Positions 9,543 to 18,270 of a stretch of 64,000 bases of DNA are shown here, one piece after another. Positions within the stretch are counted from its first letter, which is position 1, and every line of letters begins with the position of its first letter. A program made the translations under genes and the position numbers. The notes under the pieces were generated by a model that worked only from the letters and a program-made list of their open reading frames with translations, was not told the origin of the DNA and did no database searches. The DNA is from AC-32 sp963821495 (lineage in GTDB: Bacteria; Actinomycetota; Thermoleophilia; Gaiellales; Gaiellaceae), in assembly GCA_963821495.1 (NCBI GenBank), contig CAWGEA010000003.1, positions 1,612,001-1,676,000 on the forward strand, in the 5' to 3' direction.

Positions 9543-12500
9543 CTAGCCGACGACGAACGCGCTCTTGCCGAGCAGCGGGCCGTAGCGGGCACGCTTGCGC
9601 GGTCCCCTGCCGGGCCAGACGTACCACGTGTAGACGCCGGGCTCGAGGCGCTGCGGCGCTCCCTCGAAGCTCCAGTGCGACCGCAGCCGGAGCCGAGCGA
9701 AGGCCGGCCACCAGCTTCCGACCTCCCGCCCCTTCAGCCAGAGCTGGACGTTGTAGTAGCGGGCCTTCTTCGCCGGGCGCCAGGCCAGCAGAGGCGAGGC
9801 GTGGGTGCCGAGGCGCGCTCCCGGGCGCGGGGCGTAGAGCACCGGCAGCGGGGTCGCGGAGCCGGTGCGCGTCGCGATGTTCCCCGCCGCGTCCGAGGCG
9901 GTGAGTGTGTACCGGTAGCGAATGTAGTTCTCGACCCGACGGTCGGCGAAGGCGCTGCCCACGCCGGTGTACACGTCGCTCGGGGCCGAGGCGCTCGGCC
10001 CCGGAGAGCGCGAGATGCGCACGCTCTCGGCACCGCTCACCCGCCACCTCAGTGTGACGAGCCGGTCGAGGCCCTGGAGCGCGAGCGGTGCGAGCGACGG
10101 TGGCGTCTGGTCGTAGCGCAGCGCGAACCCGAGTGGGGCGGTCCTGTTGCCGGCACGATCCGAGCACCCACCCACGAGGCGTCCGCCGCCCTCGTCCGGG
10201 TCGCTGTACGTGATCGACGTGCACGAGGCGACGCCCGCCAGCGCGTCCGAGGCCGACCACCGGATCCCGACCGGGTGGTTGTACCAGCCGTCGTGGTCGG
10301 GCGGTCGCGCGGGCGAGACGGTCAGCGCGCCCGGCGCCGTCGCGTCGTAGCGGAAGCGGAACGCCGAGGCTGCTGAGGTGTTGCCCGCCCGGTCGGTGCA
10401 GCTCCCGCTCCGGCCGACACTGCCGGCGTCTGGGCCCCCGTAGGCCAGCGACGTGCAGGACGCGATCCCCGAGACCGGGTCGTTTCCCAGCCACGCGATC
10501 CGCAGCGGGTGGTTGTACCAGCCGTTGGCGTCAGGAGCTCGCGCGGGAGCCGCCGCCGTGACCGGCGCAGTGGCGTCGTACCTGAAGGCGAGCGGAGGTG
10601 GCGACGCGTTGTTGCCGGCGCGGTCGCTGCACCCGCCGGCGGAGCTCGCGCTCGCGCTGTCGGGCCCGCTGTAGGTGACCGGGACGCTGCACGAGTCGAT
10701 GCCCGAGGTCGCGTCGGTCCCGCTCCAGCTGATCGCGACCGGATGGTCGTACCAGCCGTCATGGTCCGGGCTGCGGGCGGCGGTGACGGTCACAGCAGGG
10801 CCCGTCGCGTCGTACTGCAGCGGGAAGCCGAGTGTCGCGACGTTGCCGGCGACATCGGCGCAGTTGCCGCTCGAGGTGCCGTTCGCGTCGTCCGGCCCGC
10901 TGTAGGTCCGGGACGTGCAGGACGCTATCCCGGAAGTCGCGTCGCTCCCGCTCCAGTCGATGCGAAGCGGGTGGTTGTACCAGCCGTCGTGGTCCGGCGT
11001 TCGGGCCGCGCGTGCGGTCGTCCCGGTCGGGGCGGTCGCGTCGTAGCTGACGACGAGCGAGTCCGACGCGCCGTTGCCGGCCCTGTCGCTGCAGCTGCCG
11101 GTGCGGGTCGCTCCGGTCGTGTCAGGGCCGCTGTACGTGACGGCGGCGCTGCAGGAGTCGATGCCGGACGTCGTATCGGTGCCGCTCCAGGCGATCGTGA
11201 CGGGGGCCCGGTACCAGCCCGCCGCGTTGGGCGGGCGTGCCGGGGTCGCGTCGGTGTTCGGCGCGACCGTGTCGTAGCGGACGGTGAACGTGTCCGGGGC
11301 GCTGTTGCCAGCGTTGTCGGTGCAGCTTCCGGTCTCGTTGGCCCCCGTGGTGTCCGGGCCGCCGTAGGAGACCGGCACGTGGCAGGAGGCGATGCCGGAA
11401 GTCGCGTCGGTGCCGCTCCAGCTGACGGTCACCGGCGACCTCAGCCAGCCGTTCGCATTCGGCGCGGGTGAGGGCGTCGCGACCGTGGCCGGCGCGGTCG
11501 CGTCGTAGTGCAGGACGACCGAGTCCGAGGAGCTGTTGCCGGCGTTGTCGGTGCAGCTGCCGCTCTGCGTGGTGCCGGGAGTGTCCGGGCCGCTGTAGGT
11601 CAGCCGCGACCTGCAGGAGGCGATCCCTGAGGTTCCGTCGGTGCCGGTCCAGTCCACCGAGACCGGCGCGCGGTACCAGCCGGCCCCGTTTGGCGCGCGG
11701 CTCGGCGTCGCGACGGTGTTCGGCGCGACGGTGTCGTAGCGGACGGTGAACGTGTCCGAGGAGCTGTTGCCCGCGTTGTCGGTGCAGCTGCCGACCTCGG
11801 GCGTCCCGGTCGTGTCGGGGCCGCCGTAGGGAAGCGTGGCGCTGCAGGCGGCCAGCCCGGAGGTGGTGTCGCTCCCGACCCAGGCGATCGAGAGCGGCGC
11901 CCGGTACCAGCCGGCCCCGTTCGGCGCGCGGCTCGGCGTCGCGACGGTGTTCGGCGCGACGGTGTCGTAGCGGACGGTGAACGTGTCCGAGGAGCTGTTG
12001 CCGGCGTTGTCCGTGCAGCTGCCGGTCTCGGCGGTCCCGGTCGTGTCCGGGCCGCTGTAGGCGAGTGTGGCTCTGCACGAGGCGATCCCGGAGGTCGGGT
12101 CGACGCCGGTCCAGCCGATCGACAGCGGAGCGCGGTACCAGGCCGCGCTGTTGGGTGGGCGGCTCGGCGCCGCCGTGGTGGCAGGTGGCGTCGCGTCGAT
12201 CTTGAGCAGCCGCGTCGTGACCGTCGTCGTCCCGCCGTCGCTCGTCGCCGAGCAGGTCCGCGTCGTGCCGAGGTTCGGCCCGTTGATCTGGATCGCGGGC
12301 TCGCAGCCGGTCGTCGAGATGATCGGCGACTCGGGGTCGCTGACCGACCAGTGCACGACGATGTAGTTGCCTCCGACGCTGCCCCGGTACCAGTTGTTGT
12401 TGCCGTCGATCCCGTCGACCGAATACGTCACCACCGGCGGCGTGGTGTCGGTGAGCACCAATCGCGCGCCGGGCGACTGCGGGAGCAGGAGCAGGACGGT

Positions 12501-12566
12501 CGAGGCGAGGAAGAGCGCGGTGTACCAGATCGTGCGCCGCAGCCGAGATCTCCTCGTTGAGACCAC
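9543..12566 (-). CDS. Large secreted Ig-like tandem-repeat surface protein
   Basis: 1007 residues. A basic N-terminus and one hydrophobic segment (residues about 12-30) form a signal peptide or anchor. Ten Ig-like modules of about 77 residues follow, with recurring landmarks: a P-rich linker, GWYRAP or GWYNHP, a W-x-G-x-D-x-TSGI-x-SC strand, GPD-x-x-G and C-x-D-x-AGN. Each module keeps a Cys pair. The first module is degenerate. The last 190 or so residues are a fibronectin-like region with RYRYTLTASDAAGN. The lack of any enzymatic motif suggests a structural or adhesive role at the cell surface. Confidence 0.85.
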   Translation of the reverse strand: MVSTRRSRLRRTIWYTALFLASTVLLLLPQSPGARLVLTDTTPPVVTYSVDGIDGNNNWYRGSVGGNYIVVHWSVSDPESPIISTTGCEPAIQINGPNLGTTRTCSATSDGGTTTVTTRLLKIDATPPATTAAPSRPPNSAAWYRAPLSIGWTGVDPTSGIASCRATLAYSGPDTTGTAETGSCTDNAGNSSSDTFTVRYDTVAPNTVATPSRAPNGAGWYRAPLSIAWVGSDTTSGLAACSATLPYGGPDTTGTPEVGSCTDNAGNSSSDTFTVRYDTVAPNTVATPSRAPNGAGWYRAPVSVDWTGTDGTSGIASCRSRLTYSGPDTPGTTQSGSCTDNAGNSSSDSVVLHYDATAPATVATPSPAPNANGWLRSPVTVSWSGTDATSGIASCHVPVSYGGPDTTGANETGSCTDNAGNSAPDTFTVRYDTVAPNTDATPARPPNAAGWYRAPVTIAWSGTDTTSGIDSCSAAVTYSGPDTTGATRTGSCSDRAGNGASDSLVVSYDATAPTGTTARAARTPDHDGWYNHPLRIDWSGSDATSGIASCTSRTYSGPDDANGTSSGNCADVAGNVATLGFPLQYDATGPAVTVTAARSPDHDGWYDHPVAISWSGTDATSGIDSCSVPVTYSGPDSASASSAGGCSDRAGNNASPPPLAFRYDATAPVTAAAPARAPDANGWYNHPLRIAWLGNDPVSGIASCTSLAYGGPDAGSVGRSGSCTDRAGNTSAASAFRFRYDATAPGALTVSPARPPDHDGWYNHPVGIRWSASDALAGVASCTSITYSDPDEGGGRLVGGCSDRAGNRTAPLGFALRYDQTPPSLAPLALQGLDRLVTLRWRVSGAESVRISRSPGPSASAPSDVYTGVGSAFADRRVENYIRYRYTLTASDAAGNIATRTGSATPLPVLYAPRPGARLGTHASPLLAWRPAKKARYYNVQLWLKGREVGSWWPAFARLRLRSHWSFEGAPQRLEPGVYTWYVWPGRGPRKRARYGPLLGKSAFVVG
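10160..12250 (-). repeat. In-gene tandem repeats with a 231-bp period
   Basis: The Ig-module repeats are also visible at DNA level. The segment at about 11672 recurs almost unchanged at 11903, exactly 231 bases (77 codons) away, with roughly 100 bases near-identical. Copies towards the gene's 3' end are more diverged. This is consistent with recent unequal duplication in the 5' half of the gene. Confidence 0.8.
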
Positions 12567-12677
12567 AGCGACTCTCCCCCAAGAGCTTCACCGGCAGGGT
12601 ACTCCTCGGCCGGACTCGTGGCAACTGCCGCGTGATCGGTATCTCAGGGGACTACCGGGAGGTATCCTGCAGGACGA

Positions 12678-13793
12678 ATGATCACGGACGTGAATCCCTT
12701 CGTCTACTCGCGCCCGATCGCGCCGGACCAGATCGTCGACCGCGACGAGGAGACGCAGCTGCTGTTGAAGAACGCGGTCGGCGGCCACTACCTCCGCCTT
12801 TACGCACCGCGCAAGTACGGCAAGACGAGCCTGCTGCGCCGCGCCCTCGCGGACGGCGAGCGGCAGGAGGGGCTCGTGCCGGTGCTGGTCGACCTCTACG
12901 GAGTCGTGTCGCTCGCTGATGTGGCGGTTCGCTTCGAGCGCGCGTACGCGAAGGAGCTCCGCGGCGCGATCCGCGGCCGGGTCGAGGAGTTCCTGCAGAA
13001 GACCGGCCTCGGGCTCTCGCTCGGGGCCTTCGGGATCAGCGCACGGCTGCAGCTGGAGCCGAAGACCGACCCGTTGCCGGCGCTGCACGCCCTGCTCGAC
13101 CTGCCGCTGCGGCTCGAGGAGTCGGGGGGTTTTCGCGCCTACATCGCGCTCGACGAGTTCCAGGACGTCCGCAAGGTGCCCGACCTCGACGGGATCCTTC
13201 GCAGCCACATCCAGTTCCAGGGCGACGTCGCCTCGTACGTCTTCGCCGGCTCCGAGCCCGGCCTGATGAAGCAGCTCTTCGAGCACAAGGAGGCGCCGCT
13301 CTACGGGTCGGCCGTGCCGGTGCGGCTGGGCCGGCTGCGGGACGAGGATCTGGCGACGTACGTCGCCGAGCGCTTCCGCGAGAACAAGCGTGCCGTCGGG
13401 GAGGCGCTCAACCCGCTGCTCGCCTCGGCGAAGGGGCACCCGCAGCGGGCGATGCTGCTCGCGCACCGGCTCTGGGAGGAGGTCGAGCCGAAGGGCGTCG
13501 CCACCCTCGAGGAGTGGGAGCGCGCGCATGCGGCGGCGCTCGCCGAGCTCCAGCCGGAGTTCGAGGCCCAGTGGCGCGGTCTCGACACCTCCGAGCAGAA
13601 GACGCTGCGCGCGATCATCGCCGGCGACGGCTCGCCGTACCGGACCGCGGTGCTGGAGCGGCTGGCGCTCAGCAAGACCAGCGCGCAGAAGGCGTTGCAG
13701 CGGCTGAGCGCCAAGGCCGAGATCGAGGCGGACGCGCGCAGGCAGGCGATCGTCGACCCGCTCTTCGCGGAGTGGATCGCGGCGCTGGCCTAG
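12678..13793 (+). CDS. AAA-type ATPase (archaeal ATPase-like family)
   Basis: 371 residues. NPFVYSRPI at the N-terminus, the Walker A variant APRKYGKTS at 43-51 and a Walker B strand AYIALDEFQDV near 153-163 place it in the single-domain archaeal-type ATPase/STAND-like group. The C-terminal third (LDTSEQKTLRAI, then VLERLALSKTSAQKALQRL) reads as a winged helix. Such proteins act as NTP-dependent regulators or partners of nucleases and membrane systems. No partner gene is adjacent. The stop overlaps the convergent phosphotransferase stop. Confidence 0.75.
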   Translation: MITDVNPFVYSRPIAPDQIVDRDEETQLLLKNAVGGHYLRLYAPRKYGKTSLLRRALADGERQEGLVPVLVDLYGVVSLADVAVRFERAYAKELRGAIRGRVEEFLQKTGLGLSLGAFGISARLQLEPKTDPLPALHALLDLPLRLEESGGFRAYIALDEFQDVRKVPDLDGILRSHIQFQGDVASYVFAGSEPGLMKQLFEHKEAPLYGSAVPVRLGRLRDEDLATYVAERFRENKRAVGEALNPLLASAKGHPQRAMLLAHRLWEEVEPKGVATLEEWERAHAAALAELQPEFEAQWRGLDTSEQKTLRAIIAGDGSPYRTAVLERLALSKTSAQKALQRLSAKAEIEADARRQAIVDPLFAEWIAALA

Positions 13794-14683
13794 TCGAGCA
13801 AGGCGCGCTCGAGCCCTGCGACCGCCTCGCGCTCGACGCCCGGGTTCCCTTCCAGCCGGCCGTAGTGTGCAAGCGCGGCGCACAGCTGGATTGCGAGCAC
13901 GCGCGCCCGCAGCAGCTGTGTGTCGTTCAGCGGCCCGTACGCGTCGAGAACGGCGGCTCGCCCGTCGGGAGGCACGAAGCTCCACAACAGCGGCAGGTCG
14001 ATCGCCGGATCGGAGCGGCAGACGTCGCCCCAGTCGATCACGCCGCTCGCGGCATGGCGATCGACCAGCAGGTGGCGGAAGTGCAGGTCGCCGTGCACGA
14101 GTACCGGTGGCTCCGGAGGAGGGAGCCGCTCGCCCTCGGCGAGGAGGTCCTCGATGCGCGGCGGGGCCTGCCAGACGCCGAGGCTCTCGACCTCGGCCAG
14201 CTGCTCCCGTGCCAGCGCCGCGCGCCTGTGCATGTCCGTCCGCCCGTTGGCGTCGAGCGGCAGTGCCACGTCGAGCTCGACGGCGTGCAGCTCGCGCAGG
14301 AACCGCGCGAGCTGGAGTCCGACCTCGATGCGCGCCTCGTCGTCGAGCCCAGCGTCGCCCGCCTCGGTTCCCGGCAGCAGGTCGCAGCCGAAGAACGGCC
14401 ACGGGAAGTCGTCGTCCGGCTCGCCGACGAACACCGGCACCGGCACGGGCAACGGCAGGAACGGCGCGAGCTTCGGCAGCACGGCGAGCTCCCGCTCGAC
14501 CCCCGGGATCGCGACGGCGCGATGCGGGATCCGGAACGCGTAGCGCTCGTCGACGACCCAGACGCTGTTGTCCCAGCCCTGGGCGAGCTTGCGCGGGGAG
14601 CGCGCCTCCAGCTCCGGGAACTGCCCCAGCAGCCGCCGCACGACGGCCTCGTCGACGTTGATCTCGGGTGACCAGACCGGCAC
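13790..14683 (-). CDS. Aminoglycoside phosphotransferase (APH) family kinase
   Basis: About 297 residues from a GTG at 14683. The APH/ChoK kinase core is complete: SPRKLAQGWDNSVWVV resembles the nucleotide loop, LVHGDLHFRHLLVD is the catalytic Brenner loop, and GVIDWGDVCRSDPAIDL carries the metal-binding Asp. Family members phosphorylate small hydroxyl compounds. Resistance to an aminoglycoside or macrolide is possible but unproven. It is divergent from the TetR gene, and the palindrome at 14741 lies between them, so the regulator may control it too. Confidence 0.85.
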   Translation of the reverse strand: MPVWSPEINVDEAVVRRLLGQFPELEARSPRKLAQGWDNSVWVVDERYAFRIPHRAVAIPGVERELAVLPKLAPFLPLPVPVPVFVGEPDDDFPWPFFGCDLLPGTEAGDAGLDDEARIEVGLQLARFLRELHAVELDVALPLDANGRTDMHRRAALAREQLAEVESLGVWQAPPRIEDLLAEGERLPPPEPPVLVHGDLHFRHLLVDRHAASGVIDWGDVCRSDPAIDLPLLWSFVPPDGRAAVLDAYGPLNDTQLLRARVLAIQLCAALAHYGRLEGNPGVEREAVAGLERALLD

Positions 14684-14740
14684 CGCGCAACGGTACAGAG
14701 CGCCATGGTCGTCGTAGGTTCCGCGCCCCCGGCGGCGAGA

Positions 14741-14756
14741 GACAGACCTGTCTGTC
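14741..14756. promoter_or_regulatory. Predicted TetR-type operator
   Basis: GACAGACCTGTCTGTC is a near-perfect palindrome with 6-bp arms (GACAGA/TCTGTC). It is 29 bases upstream of the tetR-family start and 57 bases from the divergent phosphotransferase start. Palindromes of this AGACAGxCCxGTCTGT kind are typical autoregulatory sites of TetR-family repressors. The regulator assignment is inferred from position. Confidence 0.65.
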
Positions 14757-14785
14757 AAGCGAGAGACACGCGCTACACTCCCCAC

Positions 14786-15367
14786 GTGGCGGCAGCTTCT
14801 CTTCCGCTCGGCGCCCGGGATCGCATCCTCTCCAGCGCGTACGAGCTCTTCGCCCACCACGGCGTGCGGGCGGTCGGGGTCGACGGGGTGATCAAGCGCG
14901 CGGAGGTCGCGAAGGCGACGCTGTACCGCCATTTCGCCTCGAAGGACGACCTCGTGCTCGCCTTCCTGCAGCAGCGCGAGCAGCTCTGGACGAAAGAGTG
15001 GGTCGAGGTCGAGGCGCGCCGCCGCGCCGACACGCCGGAGGAACAGCTGCTCGCGATCTTCGACCTCTTCGACGAGTGGTTCCGCCGCGACGACTTCGAG
15101 GGTTGCTCGTTCATCAACGTGTTGCTCGAGATGAACGACCGCAAGACGCCGATCGGCAAGGCGAGCGCGACGCACCTGGCCAACATTCGCTCGTTCATCC
15201 GGCAGCTCGCGACCGAGGCCCGGCTGCACGACCCGAACCAGTTCGCGCACTCGTGGCACATCCTGATGAAGGGCTCGATCGTCGCCGCGGGCGAAGGCGA
15301 CCGCGACGCGGCCCGGCGCGCGCAGGCGATGGGTCGCCTGTTGATCGCCCAGCACCGCCACGCGTAG
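14786..15367 (+). CDS. TetR/AcrR family transcriptional regulator
   Basis: 193 residues from the GTG at 14786. The N-terminal TetR helix-turn-helix is clear: ARDRILSSAYELFAHHGVRA then EVAKATLYRHFASKDDLVLA. The C-terminal ligand-binding domain includes RRDDFEGCSFINVLLEMND, a segment seen in the YxaF/LmrA-like subgroup. It probably represses itself and perhaps the divergent kinase through the palindrome just upstream. Confidence 0.9.
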   Translation: MAAASLPLGARDRILSSAYELFAHHGVRAVGVDGVIKRAEVAKATLYRHFASKDDLVLAFLQQREQLWTKEWVEVEARRRADTPEEQLLAIFDLFDEWFRRDDFEGCSFINVLLEMNDRKTPIGKASATHLANIRSFIRQLATEARLHDPNQFAHSWHILMKGSIVAAGEGDRDAARRAQAMGRLLIAQHRHA

Positions 15368-15383
15368 TCTCCTCGCGGCGCGG

Positions 15384-16100
15384 ATGAGACCGCTCGTCGG
15401 CATCACGACGTACATCACGCCCGCGGTCTTCGGCTCCTGGGAGGAGGAGACCGCGCTCGTGCCCGCGGACTACGTGCGCGCGGTCGAGCGGGCCGGTGGC
15501 CGCCCGCTGCTCGTGCCCCCGAGCGACGACGGCATCCAGGAGACGCTCGGCGTCCTCGACGGCGTGATCTTCTCGGGCGGCTCCGACCTCGATCCGGTGA
15601 CGTACGGGCAGGACGCGCATCCGGAGACGTACGGGATCGTGGCGGAGCGCGACCGCGCGGAGCTCGCGCTGCTGCAGGCCGCGCTTGCGCGAGACATGCC
15701 GGTGCTCGCCGTCTGCCGCGGCTCGCAGATCCTGAACGTCGCCCTCGGCGGCGACCTCGTCCAGCACCTTCCGGAGGTCGTCGGCGACCACAAGCACAAG
15801 CACACGCCGGGCGAGTACGCCGACCACGACGTCCACCTCGTCCCGGAGACGCGGATCGGCTCGCTGCTCGGCCACCACGCGCCGGTGAAGTCGCATCACC
15901 ACCAGGGCTTCGGGCGGCTCGGTGAGGGCCTGCGGGAGGCGGCGCGGGCCGACGACGGCACGGTCGAGGCGCTGGAGGACCCCTCGCGGCGCTTCGCCCT
16001 CGGCGTCCTCTGGCACCCGGAGGCGGGCGAGGACATGCGGCTCTTCGAGGCGCTCGTGGACGAGGCGCGCGCCTACCGCGAGAGCCGCCGTGCGTCCTGA
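15384..16100 (+). CDS. Class I glutamine amidotransferase-like gamma-glutamyl hydrolase (peptidase C26)
   Basis: 238 residues. The class I glutamine amidotransferase fold carries nucleophile Cys111 in VLAVCRGSQILN and the His211/Glu213 pair in LWHPEAGED. RPLVGITTY at the start and IFSGGSDLDPVTYG are typical of the PuuD group, which hydrolyses gamma-glutamyl-GABA in putrescine breakdown. No other putrescine genes are near, so the substrate is uncertain. Its TGA overlaps the ATG of the sulfotransferase gene, indicating coupling. Confidence 0.88.
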   Translation: MRPLVGITTYITPAVFGSWEEETALVPADYVRAVERAGGRPLLVPPSDDGIQETLGVLDGVIFSGGSDLDPVTYGQDAHPETYGIVAERDRAELALLQAALARDMPVLAVCRGSQILNVALGGDLVQHLPEVVGDHKHKHTPGEYADHDVHLVPETRIGSLLGHHAPVKSHHHQGFGRLGEGLREAARADDGTVEALEDPSRRFALGVLWHPEAGEDMRLFEALVDEARAYRESRRAS

Positions 16101-16951
16101 TGCGTTCGCCCGCGACGCTGATCCCGACGATCCCGGAGCCCGCGCGGGTCGTGCTGCGCAACGGCATCTGGGCCTACGGCTGGGCGACCTCGGCGCTGCG
16201 GCCCTTGCCGGACTTCCTCGTGCTCGGCGCGCAGAAGGCGGGCACGACCGCGCTGTACGCGTACCTGCGCCGCCACCCGCAGATCACGGGGCCGTCGTGG
16301 AAGGAGGTCAGCTACTTCGACCGGCACTGGGCACGAGGCGAGTCCTGGTACCGCGGCAACTTCCCGAACCTCGCGCGCACGCGCGGGAAGCTCGTCGGCG
16401 AGGCGAGCCCGAGCTATGTCTTCCACCCGCTTGCGCCGAGGCGGGTGCGGCAGCTCGTGCCGGAGGCGCGGCTCGTCGTGCTCGTGCGCAACCCCGTCGA
16501 CCGCGCGCTCTCGCACTACAACCACGAGGTCGCGCTCGGGCGCGAGCCGCTCTCGTTCGAGAAGGCCCTCGACGCCGAGGAGGAGCGGCTGCTCGGCGAG
16601 GAGGAGCGGCTGGCTGACGACCCGCGCTACTTCAGTCGCGAGTGGTGGAGCCACACGTACAAGGCGCGGGGGCGTTACGCGGAGCAGCTCGAGCGCTGGC
16701 TCGCGGTCTTCCCGCGCGAGCAGCTGCTGGTGCTGCCGAGCGACGATCTCGGCGGCGACCCGGCTGCGGCGCACGGCCGCGTGCTCGAGTTCCTCGGGGC
16801 GCCGCCGCAGCGGCTGGACTCCTACCCACGCGTCTACGAGCGCGAGTACGAGCCGATGAAGCCCGAGACGCGCGAACGGCTGGCAGCCGAGTTCGAGGAG
16901 CCAAATCGCCGTCTGTACGCGCTACTCGGGCGCGACCTCGGCTGGCGGTAG
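16100..16951 (+). CDS. PAPS-dependent sulfotransferase family protein
   Basis: 283 residues. The 5'-phosphosulfate-binding motif LVLGAQKAGTTALYAYLRRH (about 41-60) and the 3'-phosphate motif RNPVDRALSHYNHE are both present, as in sulfotransferases of the heparan N-deacetylase/N-sulfotransferase type. It would transfer sulfate from PAPS to a carbohydrate or small alcohol. The ATG overlaps the previous stop. The 3' end overlaps the convergent MFS gene by 30 bases. Confidence 0.88.
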   Translation: MRSPATLIPTIPEPARVVLRNGIWAYGWATSALRPLPDFLVLGAQKAGTTALYAYLRRHPQITGPSWKEVSYFDRHWARGESWYRGNFPNLARTRGKLVGEASPSYVFHPLAPRRVRQLVPEARLVVLVRNPVDRALSHYNHEVALGREPLSFEKALDAEEERLLGEEERLADDPRYFSREWWSHTYKARGRYAEQLERWLAVFPREQLLVLPSDDLGGDPAAAHGRVLEFLGAPPQRLDSYPRVYEREYEPMKPETRERLAAEFEEPNRRLYALLGRDLGWR

Positions 16952-18070
16952 CGCCGCCCGCTTCGCGGTGAGCGCGAGCGTCGCGGCGCAGACGACGGCG
17001 AGCAGCAGGTACGGGAGCGCGTCGCCGCCCAGCTCTGCGAGCCAGCCTCCGACCGCGGGACCGACGACGTTGCCGGCCGCCCAGGCGCCGTTCATCGCGC
17101 CGAAGGCGAGGCCGGCGGCTATTCCCCGCCGCTCGGCCGCGTCGGTCAGCAGCGACATCCCGGGGGTGTAGAAGCCGCCGTAGGACAGCCCCGCGACGAC
17201 GACCAGCGCTGCGACGACGGGAGCCGCCGTCGCCCACGCAAAGGCGAGCGAGACGAGCGCCGAGGCGGCGAGGGCGACCCGCACCGGCAGCAGGCGCCCG
17301 CGCCGGTCGGTGAACCGCCCGAGCAGCGGGTTCAGCAGCGTCTCGAGCCCGGCCGTGACGAGGAAGACAGCGCCGATCGCGACCCCGCCCCAGCCGCCGT
17401 CGTGGAGCCGCAGCGGCACCAGCACGGCGACCACGCCGAAGAGCAGGGCGGGGAGGACGAGCAGCCACATCCCGCCGACCAGCCGCCGGTCGGCGCGGCG
17501 GAAGAGCTCCACCATCGCCTGCGGCTGAGCCGGAGCTCCGGTCGTTGCCGCAATCCACGCCAGGAGGACGGCGCCGAGCACCGCGACGCCCGAGAAGGTG
17601 GCGCGCACCCCGGCGACCGTCGCGATCGCGCCGATCACCGGGCCGAGGAGCGCGCCGAAGACGGCGGCGCCCATCGTCGTCCCGATCAACGCGCCGCGGC
17701 GCTCCCTCGGCGCCGCGGCCACCAGCCAGGCGAGGGCGCCGGCCCACGAGAGCGCGCTGCCGAAGCCCTGCAGCAGGCGTGCGGCGCCGAGCGTCCAGGC
17801 ATCACCTGCGAAAGCGAAGCCGAGGCTCGCCGCGGCCATGAGCGCCACGCCTGCGAGCGCGGCCGGCCGCGGGCCGAAGCGCGCAACCGCGAGCCCGCTC
17901 GGAAGCGAGGCCGCCAGTACGCCCGCCGCGTAGGCCGCCGACAGCACGCCCGCGGCGCCCTTCGAGAGGCCGTAGGCGGAGGCGAAGTGCGGCAGGAGCG
18001 GCACCAGCGCCGCGAAGAGCATGATGTCGAGCGCGACGATCGTGCTCAGAAGGACGACGAGGCGGCGCAT
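16922..18070 (-). CDS. Major facilitator superfamily transporter
   Basis: 382 residues with about 12 hydrophobic segments. LPSGLAVARFGPRPAALAGV between the second and third segments is the MFS motif A (G-x-x-x-D/R-R-x-G-R/P-R) in variant form. A cytoplasmic loop (ELFRRADRR) separates the halves and GRFTDRRGRLLP repeats motif A. Probably a proton-coupled drug or metabolite exporter. The substrate is unknown. Confidence 0.88.
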   Translation of the reverse strand: MRRLVVLLSTIVALDIMLFAALVPLLPHFASAYGLSKGAAGVLSAAYAAGVLAASLPSGLAVARFGPRPAALAGVALMAAASLGFAFAGDAWTLGAARLLQGFGSALSWAGALAWLVAAAPRERRGALIGTTMGAAVFGALLGPVIGAIATVAGVRATFSGVAVLGAVLLAWIAATTGAPAQPQAMVELFRRADRRLVGGMWLLVLPALLFGVVAVLVPLRLHDGGWGGVAIGAVFLVTAGLETLLNPLLGRFTDRRGRLLPVRVALAASALVSLAFAWATAAPVVAALVVVAGLSYGGFYTPGMSLLTDAAERRGIAAGLAFGAMNGAWAAGNVVGPAVGGWLAELGGDALPYLLLAVVCAATLALTAKRAALPPAEVAPE

Positions 18071-18270
18071 CGCGCGACCGTAGCAAGCGGGTTTGCGCCG
18101 CAGGTCGTGGCGTTCGGCACGAAGATTGCCTAACCAGGCGCGGGTTTAGGCGTCGCACCGCCTAGGAAGAAGTCGAACCGACCAGGCCACCGAGCACGTC
18201 GTTCCGCGCCGCCCGCGGACGGGCCCGGTAGAGCCGAACTGTGAGTCGGGCCCGAAGGAGGGGTCTCTGC

